Shown here in pieces: positions 11,430-21,724 of a stretch of DNA of 64,000 bases (positions within the stretch are counted from its first letter, which is position 1; each line of letters starts with the position of its first letter). The stretch spans positions 23,691,656 to 23,755,655 of the forward strand of contig NW_020653851.1 in assembly GCF_003589595.1 (NCBI RefSeq), written 5' to 3'. Position numbers and translations under genes: made by a program. The notes under the pieces are model-generated. The model searched no databases, was not told the origin of the DNA, and worked only from the letters and a program-made list of their open reading frames with translations. The DNA comes from Hyposmocoma kahamanoa. Taxonomy: Eukaryota > Arthropoda > Insecta > Lepidoptera > Cosmopterigidae.

Positions 11430-11690
11430 TAAAAGATTTCGTCCAGAGAAGTACTGCCACCTTACCTATTTCTGCCGCCAAGCAGTAGGTAATGTGAGCA
11501 TAATCGGGTAAAGGTGCTGTGAATTTACATGCACATGTTTCAACTTATGTCTCAGGGTAACGGGCGCAGTGGCAGTGTTCCTCAGATCAATGCGATTTAA
11601 AGTTCTAAGCGGCACTGCAACTATTATATAGGTACTGGCGAGTCGCTTACTACCAGGTGCACGACTTGTTCGTCCCGCTTGAGTAATTTG
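11430..11690 (+). repeat. Dispersed repeat R1, copy 3 (longest forward copy)
   Basis: Has the full block order: ACTGCCACCTTACCTATTTC, GCCGCCAAGCAGTA, TTATGTCTCAGGGT, CGCAGTGGCAGTG, CGGCACTGCAACT and GGTGCACGACTTGTTCGTCC. Used here as the reference copy for the family. Confidence 0.65.
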
Positions 11691-11749
11691 CCACCATACT
11701 ATAAACGTGAGCTACCTTTTATTCGCTTCTCTATATTCCACACACATTT

Positions 11750-11890
11750 GATTCAAAGGGTATTCCATAGCAATTAACTTTATTTCAAAAGAGCCACCAC
11801 TAGAGTTTATTGCTCGTTCTTCTCAGGGAAGTCAGCACAGGACATGAACAGTAGCTTAAAAAATTACGATTTCCAGTATAAATTTATTTT
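11750..11890 (+). mobile_element. LINE 3'-end fragment
   Basis: ATTCAAAGGGTATTCCAT, CTAGAGTTTATTGCTCGTTC and CTTCTCAGGGAAGTCAGC match, in opposite orientation, the 3' untranslated part of the LINE at 12576-13770. No coding sequence remains. Confidence 0.5.
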
Positions 11891-12575
11891 ACCTATGGCA
11901 TAAATTCTTTTTTTACTTTGACTCTACGAAATTCAGGAATTTTAATTAAACGATCACACACGGCATTTAGTGGAATTGAAAAGTAGCATGCTGCCTGCTA
12001 ATTAAGTTTCGCAGAGATTTTTTTGTTGTTTTGCTACATATACCTATAAAAAAAAGAAATACAAAGATTGATAAGTCATACAGGCTAGTCTGTTTTAACT
12101 TTCCTGGCAACGTGTATATTTATCCTTACTTATGTATATAACTAAGAAGCTTTTTTAGTTATGGTCGTACCTGTAGATTTTATTGTACGTCTTTTAACAT
12201 TTTTTACATTTTAACCTACATAATAAAAGAAAACAACACGCTCATTGAGCGTCGCCAGTATGTAAGAATCGCTCTTAGAGGACGGAAAATCGCTCAATAC
12301 AAAAAAAATCTACAGTATAATTACTATGTTACATATGTTTTTTAACCTGGACGCAAAGAGGTTTGACAAGTTATCGAGATATAGTACAGCGAATCCTAGT
12401 ATGGGAGCCAGGCACATCTGTGCTGCTATTTTCTGTATTTTGGAATAAAGTTTTTTTTTTCAAGTTTGTCTAAGGGGTGTGTGTATTTGCTTTATTTTGA
12501 TCTTAGGGTACACTAGCTTGGTGTTGACATTCACCAATAAATGAATTGTGACAATAATTACATTTTTCACCCTAT

Positions 12576-13770
12576 ATAACAAAGTCAAAGTCAAAGTCAA
12601 AGATTATTTATTCCATAGGTAAAATAAATTTACACTTGAAATCGTCACATTTAAGCATTTGAAGTCGTTCACTACGCTGACCTCCCTGAGAAGAACGAGC
12701 AAGAAACTCTAGGGATTGCTCTTTTCAAATAAACTTAAATGCACACTTTGAATCAAATTTGTGCGGATTATGCAGCCATGTCGTCTTTCCATACATCTTT
12801 ATCTAACACAGTCTTCAATTTTGTAATATGATTTTTCGATCAAAATATTTTTAATGTAGTTTTTAAACTTAGGAAATGATAAACTTAATATATGCTCCGG
12901 AATCTTATTGTAAAAAAGTATATAGTTCCCCATAAAAGAGTTGTTTACCTTGGTTAAACGAAATCGTGGTACCATGAGTTTGGACTTAGCTCTAAGGTTA
13001 ATATTATGGATATCTTCTTTCTTATTGAAATTATGTATATTTTTACGAGCATATAAAATATTTGAGTAAATGTACTGTGATGCCACAGTCATGATACCAG
13101 TCTCCTTAAACTTTTCTCTGAGAGAAACCCGAGAGCCTAGACGGTACACAGAACGAATCGCTCGTTTTTGCAATACAAATATGGTTTGAATATCTGCCGC
13201 TTTACCCCACATGAGAATCCCGTAGGACATTATACTATGGAAGTAACTAAAGTAAACTAGTCTAGCAGTACTAACATCGGTAAGCTCACGTATTCTGCGG
13301 ACCATTGAAGTTTACTATCTAAGGTCACTCCCAAGAAGACTGCTTTATTAACAAAGTCTAACTTTTCTCCGTTTATTTCTATGCTTGGACTAGTCGATTT
13401 TACGTTAGGTAATTCAAATTTAACACATTTTGTCTTCTTGGCATTAAGCAATAAATTGTTAGCATTAAACCAATAAACTACCTTAGAGAGGGTATCATTA
13501 ATATGGTCATATTTAATGTCGTGTCTGTCTGTTTTAAAAATCATAGATGTGTCATCAGCAAACAACACTATTTCGCAATGGTCCTTAACAAAGAATGGCA
13601 GATCATTAATATAAATCGGAAATAAGAACGGCCCAAGTATTGAGCCCTGTGGAATGCCCATTTTTACCGGAGAACCCAAAGAAGTCACACCATTTATGTC
13701 TACTTTCTGAATTCTACCGTTGAGATATGACGAGACAAGTTTCGACGCCTTGCCATTTACACAATAATAA
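12576..13770 (-). mobile_element. LINE B: 5'-truncated jockey/CR1-type element
   Basis: On the minus strand the frame 13770 to about 13257 has the RT palm and C-terminal blocks MGIPQGSILGPFLF, VLFADDTSMIF and VFLGVTLDSKLQW. A second frame (13305-12799) continues with the C-terminal domain (SYGILMWGKAADIQ), so there is one frame change near 13290. The 3' end carries a short (AAAGTC)n-type repeat at 12579-12602 and sits exactly where copy B of the segmental duplication is uninterrupted. It therefore inserted after the duplication. It is 5'-truncated, with no endonuclease. Confidence 0.85.
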
Positions 13771-14079
13771 GTATACTGTTTATAATCATTGCCTATCTCA
13801 TATAGTCTAAGTACTGGAACATAGATTATGGTAATAAGCACTAAAACATTATACAGGGTTATTCGTTAAGAAAGCCCGGGCGATTATTCATACGTACATA
13901 TAAGAGATATCAAAAACATTTAAACTGATATCGAAAGTATGTTACCCAATGAGTCAAATGAAGTGAATAACTTTTTTGAATAAAACTACAAATATCCAAA
14001 AATTGTAAGCTAAACGCTTCAGTACATTTAAATATGAAATTCGAAAGTTTACAGATAACGAAACTTCTATAAATAATAA

Positions 14080-15160
14080 CTTTAAGCATGTTTCCATTGT
14101 TCAAGAAGCATACACACAAACTGCAGGTTTCAAGTTGCTTAGATAACGAACACATTATCTTGCATGCAACTTGCTCGTGTAAATGTGCACCCTGTAAAGC
14201 ATTATGATCTTAGAGGATTGAAAAAAATAAAAGAATTATGATGTAGCCAATGTCACGTTGCGCTACGTTTTCATGTAGCCATTGCACTTGGGAAATTCGT
14301 TTATTTAGCGGTAGAAATTAACGTAAAAAGCGTGTTTTATAATAACTTTAATTGTCACCAAATAAGAGGCCAAATTTGACAGCTAAAGAAGGCGACAGTG
14401 TGTAACTTTGAACGCGATCAACGAAGCAATAACCAAACAATTATTAGCATAATTGAATTTAAAAAAAAACCAAATATTTTATTGAAACATTATATAATAT
14501 GACAAAACATATTTGAAATACTGTTTTCGCTCGAATTCCAAAATAAAATGCAATTTTGAGTTACCCCGAAACGTCCTGAAAACAGTTACGTCCTCAAGCT
14601 ATTTTTTTTAAATAATTATGTTGTAAGCAATTAATCGCCGAATTTCCCCGAGTCACTTCGATTAATATTAGAAAAAAATATGAACATTATTTGAGGTTGT
14701 TTGTTGTTAACATTGACAACTTCTAACTTATTTCCAGCCGAATAATTGAAAATTTATGAAATCCTTGGTTTCTTAGTTATTTACATTTTTTATGTAGTTG
14801 TTTTATCGATGAACATACTTATTTACACTAAATTCTCGTAATAAACCATGTATGAATATTATAACATCAAAATTAAAAGAATAGGATGCAATTCTTCGGA
14901 ATGTGGGACAATTTTACGAAAATAAGAGGAATTGCTACAGAATTGCAAGGAATTCTGTAAATGAATTGCTTTGAACAGAATTGCACAATTTGACCTTTTA
15001 GCCCTCCTGAACAACAATGAAATGAGAAATGATCTAAACAATCACAAACTCTTAAAATGTTGAATCAATTTCTCGTGAAAATCGTATATATGATTAGTCC
15101 ACATACCTATTCGCGTCACGATGACAAGTGTCAAATTTTGCCTCTCATTTGGTGACAACT
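14080..15160. other. Non-coding stretch where copy B has gene 3
   Basis: No gene is seen. In the collinear position of copy B (34050-36590) lies gene 3; I could not recognise remnants of that gene here by eye. Confidence 0.4.
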
Positions 15161-15164
15161 ATGT

Positions 15165-15400
15165 GACGGGACGAACACATCGTGCGCCTAATGGTAAGCG
15201 ACACGCCTGTCCGTAATAGTTGCAGTACCACTCAAAGCCTTAAATCGCACAGATCTGGCAGGCACTGCCACTGCGCCCGACACCCTGAGACATAAGTTGA
15301 CAAGTTCTCCACTAATTGTCTCCCTGTAATCCACTAGCACACTTTCCCTTTGAACCACCGGAACGCAGTAATGCTCATACTACAGCATGGCGGCAGATAC
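15165..15400 (-). repeat. Dispersed repeat R1, copy 4
   Basis: Near full-length in the reverse orientation: GACGGGACGAACACATCGTG, CTAATGGTAAGCGACACG, AGTTGCAGTACCACTC, CTGCCACTGCGCCCG and CGCAGTAATGCTCAT. Confidence 0.65.
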
Positions 15401-15409
15401 ATGAAATCT

Positions 15410-15745
15410 TAAACAACTAAACATAATTTATTTTTTATCAAACACTACTACTTATTCCTAAGAAGAATGAGCAAAAAAACTCTAGGCGTTGCTCTTTGTA
15501 AATAGACATTTTGTACCATTTTTCATTAACAATATTTATTCCAAATATTACAGATCGAATCAACTTGCAAATGCTGAACAGGTTACTACCATGGATTTTT
15601 GTCATCCATGTACGCAGAAGCTGTATATTAATAAATCTTTAGCAGTTTCTTATTTACTATAGTTTTAAACCTTGTAAATGGCAACCGGAATCTTATTTAT
15701 AGAAGAGTTTGTCCGTTAAATGATTTTGTAAAGACGACTGTCAAG
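15410..15745 (-). mobile_element. LINE 3' fragment, copy A of the duplication
   Basis: Nearly identical to 36600-36945 and related to the 3' end of LINE B (ACTCTAGGCGTTGCTCTTTG block). On the minus strand a remnant of the RT C-terminal tail is readable with stops. Its presence in both duplicated segments places this insertion before the duplication. Confidence 0.65.
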
Positions 15746-16450
15746 AACAGTTTGAATATTTTTTATTGCTAATCCTTTTAACATGAATTAAATTATCATA
15801 CATGTACCGTGACGCTAGCGCAAAAGTGTTAATTTCTTTAAGTTTATCTGTAAGACACTCTGGGGCCCAGATTATATTGACCTAACGGCATGATTTTGCA
15901 GGACAAAAATTGTAATATTCTAATATAATATCGGCGGCATCACCCCAAAGCAAAACGCCGTGTTATCAAGCTGAGTATAAAGTAGCAAGTGGTCTGCTTG
16001 AAAATATATTAATCAGAAATTAATAGTTCACGAACTAAAAGTATGTTATCTTTCTTTTTCTTTTAAAGAATTATTTACCTTCCAATTGGAGTTCTGTGTA
16101 GCAAATCTGAATTTCACATTACTTAACTATTCTTACAGCAGATATTTTGTTTTGTGAGGGAGTCACCAAACTTATTGGTTTATTTGTTTTATGTCCATGC
16201 AAGTAGAGTGAAAAAGATATACATCGTATTGGCATGGACATGAAGCCTTTTCTGATTGGCTCAAACCGATAGTGCGAGTTCTTTGTAAAAAAAAACTAAG
16301 TAGTCAAAGTTTATCTTCGTAGGTAAATAATTTATAAATGAAAGCCATATTGCGCACTCGAACCTTTATAAATATCACAATAAAGCAGAAAGAAATACCA
16401 TAAAAAAAAATTACATGACCTTAATCTGTCTTATTAGGATATAGAGGGAA
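15746..16450. other. Downstream region of gene 2
   Basis: No gene. The stretch 16195-16290, with an imperfect ATGTCCATG / CATGGACAT inverted pair, is conserved at 38225-38320 downstream of gene 4. It therefore belongs to the duplicated segment. No convincing AATAAA for gene 2 was found on the minus strand. Confidence 0.4.
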
Positions 16451-17817
16451 TCACCACCTTTCACCTGGATTACGGCTTGGAACCCGGATGATATTGCGCA
16501 TCCTACCTTCCGAACCAAAACGTCTGAATAAACCACCATATCTATTAAGAAATGGGCCTCTGGTATAACCTGGAAGAGAGCGAATAGCAGCCAAAAGTAA
16601 TTTCTTTTCGTTTGATACATACAGAGATGCTCTAGATCTAAAGGCACTCGTTGCAATTGCATTAGCATTCGAGGTTATATACATCAACTGGTTATCCAAA
16701 GGAGCATCCTTGAAAAGCAAACTGTCATCAATTCTTATGAAATCAAATAGTACTGGATTTACACTAGAATTCACTTCTATATATTGAGGATGAATAATGT
16801 ATTCTTCAGCACCTCGTCCGCGAAACTCCATTGAATAAACTCCGAACGGCACATTAACATAGTTGAACAGATTTGATTGTGGCTGTATTGTGTCTTCTAA
16901 GACTACTTCGTCGCCACTTTTAATGGCCACCACGGTGCCAATTAAATTATGTAAGCCTTGTTTCGACGACACTACAATATTGCCTTTTCCTACATCGACC
17001 GTTATAAATACAATAGCACAGTCCGACAATATTGTACTGTATTTCATCACAAACTCGGTTCGGTACGGTTCTGGAAGAGAGCGAACGCCAATTACCACAT
17101 GCTTTGCGTTGTCGGATCCAAAAAAATCACTCTGTAGTTCTCCAGAGTTTCGATACAACTTTCGCAAGAACGTATATAGAGGATTATTTCCTAGTGCCAA
17201 GTTCATTAACCCATATCGTGTCACTAGAAATCTATGAGTAGTCCTGTTTACGCCGAGGTGGGTGATGCCGTCTGGGGAAAGAAGTCTCGCAGGTGCTTCC
17301 TCGTGAAATATCTTTATTTGAAATCCTTCTTGCATTGGGACTTCGTGGAATGACGGAGCTGTTACGCCTTCCACCAGTCTCTCGTATATTTTTATGCCAT
17401 AATTATCCATCACTTCTACATTAATGTACGGTTTTCCTTTCCAAAAACTATGTGGCCTATTCGAGCTTATATTGACCGTAATAGTTTGATTTTCATAATG
17501 GGTTTGCAAGTCCCCGACTACAGCATTATGGACTCCTTGAAATATTAATATTTGATTCAGGAACTTACTATAACGTGAGCTTTGTTGCAGGTATTCTAAT
17601 TCTTCGTCGATGCAGTCTGTAAAATATGAATTTTAGTTAGTTACATAAAACAAGTAGTACTGGCCCAGGTACTTAGATCGCGTCATAGTACGAACTCTTG
17701 AAAGTAAGACTCCAAGGTCAGGAAAAGGAATTCAATATTATCCGTAAACTTACCGAATTTCACCCAAGTCGATGTTTCCGCAAAAACAATAAAGAATAGA
17801 ATCGTTGATAGCCACAT
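16451..17817 (-). CDS. Secreted enhancin-C-terminal-like protein (gene 2)
   Basis: Minus strand, two exons: 17817-17754 (21 codons plus one base) and 17616-16451, joined in phase 1 between GT at 17753 and AG at 17618-17617, giving 409 aa. Exon 1 is a hydrophobic signal peptide starting MWLSTILFFIVF. The mature protein starts DCIDEE, then FLNQILIFQG, a beta-rich region, the motif FLVTRYGLMNL, and the helix RSLPEPYRTEFVMKY. A linker with FGVYSMEFRGRGAEEY follows, then a shortened second unit (LLLAAIRSLP) and a basic tail. It lacks the protease-like N-terminal half of gene 1. It is closest to gene 4, with which it shares most residues and its flanking DNA, so the two arose by segmental duplication. 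Function is unknown; a mucin- or glycan-binding role is inferred only from the resemblance to enhancin C-termini. Confidence 0.85.
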
Positions 17818-17837
17818 ATTCACAAACGTTGTGGTTA

Positions 17838-17911
17838 TGATATCAATTTAGGTGAAAATCAATACTCGAACACAATGCGCCCGTGACGCTTACCTACAAT
17901 GATAATTATTA
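17838..17911 (-). promoter_or_regulatory. Upstream motif pair shared by genes 2, 3 and 4
   Basis: TGATATCA (17838-17845) and TTACCTACAATGATAATTAT (17890-17909, plus strand) lie 21-94 bases upstream of the gene 2 start codon. Both recur upstream of gene 3 (36419-36455) and gene 4 (39981-40050) in the same order. The second block reads TTGTAGGTAAG on the gene strand, so it could instead be a 5' UTR splice donor. Conservation between genes 2 and 4 is partly due to the recent duplication; gene 3 is the independent witness. Confidence 0.45.
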
Positions 17912-18035
17912 ATTACATAACAAAACAATAATAAAATATTTCTTTAAGTAGGAATAAACCCATTAATTACAATACATAATATATCTGTAAAAAAACTTAA
18001 ACCAGAAAGTTTACTTTTAGTTCACTAGGAATCCG

Positions 18036-18470
18036 CTAGATGACGGAATTAGTAGAGGCGAAGGTGCAGCGCACCTTCTTGAACACCACCGTAAAGTTGC
18101 CTGCTTAGCGGTATTCTACATGATATAACACGGAGAGTACGATGGAATTACACTGTTGAATTCCCCTTCGCCTCTTCACCTTCCCCTTTCCATCATCGGG
18201 GGACTTGGCGTAGGCTTGGATTCCACCCCTATGTTGTGGATATTCCAAAGATTCGCACGAAGCGTTACGCTTCCACATTTATATGGCGAACGGCTATGGA
18301 GTGGAATTCCCTGCCTGCAGACTTGTTCCCTGAATGTTATAACTTGGGCCTTTCCATGGCGAGAGTGAATAGGTATTATTTAGGTGTCCATGCTTGTCGA
18401 CCTCATCGTCACTTTCCATCAGGAGAGATGGAGGTCAAATGCACACGTACATTTGATTAAAAAAAGATGG
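18036..18470 (+). mobile_element. LINE A 3' fragment, second copy
   Basis: Aligns with 10130-10520 through GGAATTAGTAGAGGCGAAG, GTTGTGGATATTCCAAAGAT, TATATGGCGAACGGCTATGG and TTTCCATCAGGAGAGATGG. It is 5'-truncated inside the RT C-terminal domain. It is absent from the collinear place in copy B, so it inserted after the duplication. Confidence 0.85.
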
Positions 18471-18599
18471 CATTGACCCATTTGGTGTTATTTGTGAATC
18501 GCGGTGTAAAGATTTTCTTCGAATGGTGGCTACTGTGACACAATTTTGTTTATGTGGAGAGAAATCGGAGAATACCGGGAACTCGGTTAGGCTAACCAG

Positions 18600-18780
18600 G
18601 AGTTGGGTCCCTTCTTGGGAACCGCTACCCGGACCTTCGGATATTACGTACGCTCACATAGGGTGAAATTTTATTTGAACATCATATAGGCTGAAATTCA
18701 TCATCTCACGTAACGGTTTCCAGGAGCCGAGTCCCTTCTTGGGAACACGGGACCTTCCGCATATAGGGTGAAATTACCTT
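18600..18780 (+). repeat. Two-copy tandem repeat next to the LINE fragment
   Basis: AGTTGGGTCCCTTCTTGGGA ... ATAGGGTGAAATT (18602-18672) is repeated as GAGTCCCTTCTTGGGAAC ... ATAGGGTGAAATT (18727-18776). It is absent from copy B. It may be the end of an unrecognised element. Confidence 0.5.
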
Positions 18781-18884
18781 TACACATCTATTTAATTTAT
18801 TAACAGAAAATTATTATTGAATCTGATTAAAATCGCGCGCCTCTCGCACGTTACACATGTATTTAATTGCACGTATCCAGCACG

Positions 18885-18950
18885 CATACAACGCGCGTGC
18901 AGTGTGCGTGCAACGCGCGTGCAGCGCACATGTAGAGCGTTTACGCGCAT
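18885..18950 (+). repeat. Short GC-rich tandem repeat
   Basis: CAACGCGCGTGCAG and close variants repeat about three times. This is a GC patch in otherwise AT-rich DNA, present only in copy A. Confidence 0.6.
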
Positions 18951-19595
18951 TCGCCAGATCTGTACGTTACAATAGTATTGGCTGATTCGCTCACCCTCGT
19001 AAGAAAAGATTAATATTTTTACGAATTATGGCGAAAAAATCATCTACTCCCGGCTAACATGCCAGACACACTAACCGCCAGGGTAGCCGCAACACAACAC
19101 GAAACGCATTTAATACATATTCAGATCTGAGTCTATCCAAAGTTCGCTTAGTTTATTAATACCGCAGCTGCCTAGTGTAGAGCGCCTGACAGTAAGCCCT
19201 GAACAGAACAATTTTTACTTGAATATGATAGCTATAAATCAACGTTATTCACGTGTATTTCTGCGATATTCATTGAAATTGAGTTTTATTTTCTGTTTTA
19301 AGTCTAAGTTAACATTTAGCCTTACAGTATTTATAAAGTGATTACCTTTTATTACTACAACAGAGACGTCGCAACACAAGAAAAATCCCATAGCTCATGT
19401 TAGAGAGTGTATTAGAAATAAACCTAGGTGTATTAAGAACAGAACAACACAGTAGAAGTGGTTAGTTAGCATCTGACGCGTGCCAACGATAGGTCTCGAA
19501 AGACCTACTTGAGCTCAGTCCGCCATTTACGTATAAATGTATTTTTGGTATGGTTGCGTCATTCTTATGCGCAAATTCTTTAAAATCGTAGAAAA

Positions 19596-19675
19596 ATGCC
19601 TTATTGTGTTGTTTTAGAGTGCATAAATAATAGCTGCATCAAAAATATTACCCGTAGTAGTATTTCAGATCATCG
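19596..19675 (+). pseudogene. THAP-like first exon, isolated
   Basis: The frame opens MPYCVVLECINNSC and continues to ISDHR, followed directly by a good donor GTAAGT (19676). This matches the start of a THAP zinc domain (MP..C....C.N...I..H). No later exon was found within reach before the repeat at 19790. It may be a remnant of a P-type transposon or of a host THAP gene. It is a different sequence from the THAP exons at 553 and 54483. Confidence 0.45.
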
Positions 19676-19789
19676 GTAAGTTTTATTTTAATAAATTTTC
19701 AATTTTCTGATTATCTATTCCTTCAGATGTTAATAACCGTAGGGAAAGTAGTTGAAACTCACAACATATCCCTTTCGTTCGTCGCAGTC

Positions 19790-21170
19790 CAGCTACTGGC
19801 CGCAAGATGGCAACACGTTGAAAATACATAGGGTGCACTTTAAGTTTCCATAACTTGCCACTTACATAAATAATATCTAAAAAGTGATTGCAACATTTGA
19901 AAATGGAACTCTTTGGCTGTAGAATACAGTTTGTTTCATCTTACCATCACTTGTTGTTACATTGTGGCGTCATTTTAGAAATTGGTTGTCTACATCACCA
20001 TGGATTAACTCGTGAAAATTTTCGTAGTATGATTTTCTACGACTTTAAGTGTAATGTAACAGCTCAGCGAAGCTTCGCTCGGCTTCAAACTGCTTTTGGC
20101 GATGAAGCACCATATAAGACGACTATTTATAGCTGGTTTGCAGAATTCAAACCCGGTCGTGTGAATCTCAGTGACGAATTTCGTGATGGTCGCCCGTCCA
20201 CTGACGTGAACAACAACAACATCGATGTTGTGCGCCGTATGATCAAATCAGACAGCCATGTGACATACCATGAAATTTGGGCATCTTTAGGCATAGGCAT
20301 GAGTCAAATACAATCAATACTACACAAACATTTGGGTGTGAAAAAGCTGTGCTCTCAGTGGATCCCACACAATTTGACTGAGGCTCAAAAAACGGATCGC
20401 GTCACTTGGTGCAATGCCATGCTTAACAGATTCAACGATGGGGCGTTAATTTTGGTGTGGAACATAGTAACAGGTGAAGAAACATGCATTTATAGTTACG
20501 ATCCCAAAACAAAGCAGCAATCGAGCGTATGGGTCTTTCGAGATGAGCCGAAACCAACCAAAGTGGCGCGCTTGCGAAGTGTTCTAAGCGGATGATTGCT
20601 TCTTTTTTTAATAACACTGGACCTGTTGCTTTGGAGAATCGTTGTACCGTGAATAGTGATTGGTACACGACCATTTGTTTGCCGGAAGTTATTGACAAAC
20701 TCTGTAAAAATGTCCGAAAACGCCATATCATCTTGCACCACGATAACGCCAGTTCTCACACGGTCAGACAGACAAATGAATTTTTGAAGGTGGTTTTCGT
20801 ATGAAAAAGTGCATTAAAGCTAACGGAGAATATTTTGAGAAACAATAAATTCATTTCTAACCATTTATGGTATTTTTTCTTATTCATTCCGGAACTTATA
20901 GTGCGCCTTAAGTAAAATATCAATATATAATCAAAACGTCGTAACTTGCTATAAAGGTATTGAACTTTTGACGAAACAGCGATTGAGTAAAGTTTAATTA
21001 TATTAACAATGCAGAATTTGTAACACCTTTTTAAATTAGAAACTACAACCAATTATCAAGATTTCGTAGAGTTTATCATTTTGTTTGTATGCGTTTAGGC
21101 GACATCGGTTCCAATAGTAATCGATGTTAATGGCATTTCCATTGCCACTCTTTTTTTCTTCCGTGGTTAA
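19790..21170 (+). repeat. Dispersed repeat R2, copy split by mariner
   Basis: The left part (19790-19828, with AAGATGGCAACACGTTGAAA) and right part (about 20930-21170, with AAATTAGAAACTACAACC, GACATCGGTTCCAATAGT and TTCTTCCGTGG) match the uninterrupted copy at 7240-7580. The 1078-bp mariner lies between the two parts. Confidence 0.65.
19831..20908 (+). mobile_element. Mariner transposon, defective
   Basis: The inverted ends, GGGTGCACTTTAAGTTTCC at the left and the complement of GGCGCACTATAAGTTCC at the right, are flanked by TA (19829-19830, 20909-20910), the mariner target. The transposase is readable from about 20011 in one frame (FYDFKCNVTAQRSFARLQ, helix-turn-helix part, to 20595) and then in a second frame from 20592, so a small frameshift lies near 20590. 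The first catalytic residue of the D,D34D triad is E (VTGEET instead of the usual GDE). The second is present (LHHDNASSHT). The segment that should hold the third is missing. At 1.08 kb it is about 0.2 kb shorter than usual mariners. Confidence 0.9.
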
Positions 21171-21724
21171 GAATTTAAGCTCTACTACCACCACGCCCAC
21201 TACTTGTTAGATTAGATAAAAAAGCACGATATTTGTTATTCCAATTTTTTAAATTTCACCCTTTAAGCTAATTATTGTTATTTAAGCTTCAATGTATTTC
21301 GTGATGTCCGTATATTATTAATATTTTAAATATAAGTATTTTGGTAAAATTCAACACACCCGTGCACCCGTGACGGATTTTTGGCTGCTGTGAGAAAGTA
21401 CTATAACTCTCGGATGATTAAATAAATTCGTCACATCTGGGAATTGTCCTTGACCGCAAGTAGCCAATATACGTCACAAAAAACTTGTCACCTGAGAATA
21501 AATATTTACACGCTGCAGCCAGGATTCGAACAGAGGAACTAAATTATAAATGTGTCTGGATACGCGGTGGGCGTATTTTTGCACGCGAGACGAAATTGTC
21601 CGACACCATTTATATACAAAATTTAGAGGTTATAAAATCTTTGTCGTAGTGTATAACTAATAACAGCCAGTTATTGGTTTTTATTTTCGTTTTTTTTTCA
21701 ACTATTTACGTACGCCTGTTTTTT
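21171..21724. other. Intergenic, nothing recognised
   Basis: AT-rich stretch between the split repeat and LINE C. No gene or repeat is identified. Confidence 0.35.

Larger units (their letters stand above)
12075..19441. repeat. Segmental duplication, copy A (contains gene 2)
   Basis: This stretch is collinear with 33317-40755 in direct orientation. Shared blocks lie at 12090-12330/33330-33540, 12530-12575/33690-33737, 13790-14060/33830-34050, 15410-15745/36600-36945, 16200-17990/38240-40130 (gene 2/gene 4) and 18780-19441/40135-40755. Differences are later or one-sided events: LINE B (12576-13770) and the LINE A tail plus tandem repeat (about 17990-18780) occur only here, whereas gene 3 and a different LINE occur only in copy B. 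The borders are approximate. Confidence 0.85.

Noticed and set aside
14080..15160. Remnant of gene 3 in duplication copy A
   Set aside because: No recognisable motif ([S]WLVT, SLP helix) in any frame by eye; a sensitive alignment would be needed to claim a relic.
16863..17241. Plus-strand frames of 124 and 69 residues, and the matching ones at 38915-39305
   Set aside because: They lie antisense within the long exons of genes 2 and 4; the minus-strand frames have signal exon, splice sites and paralogues.
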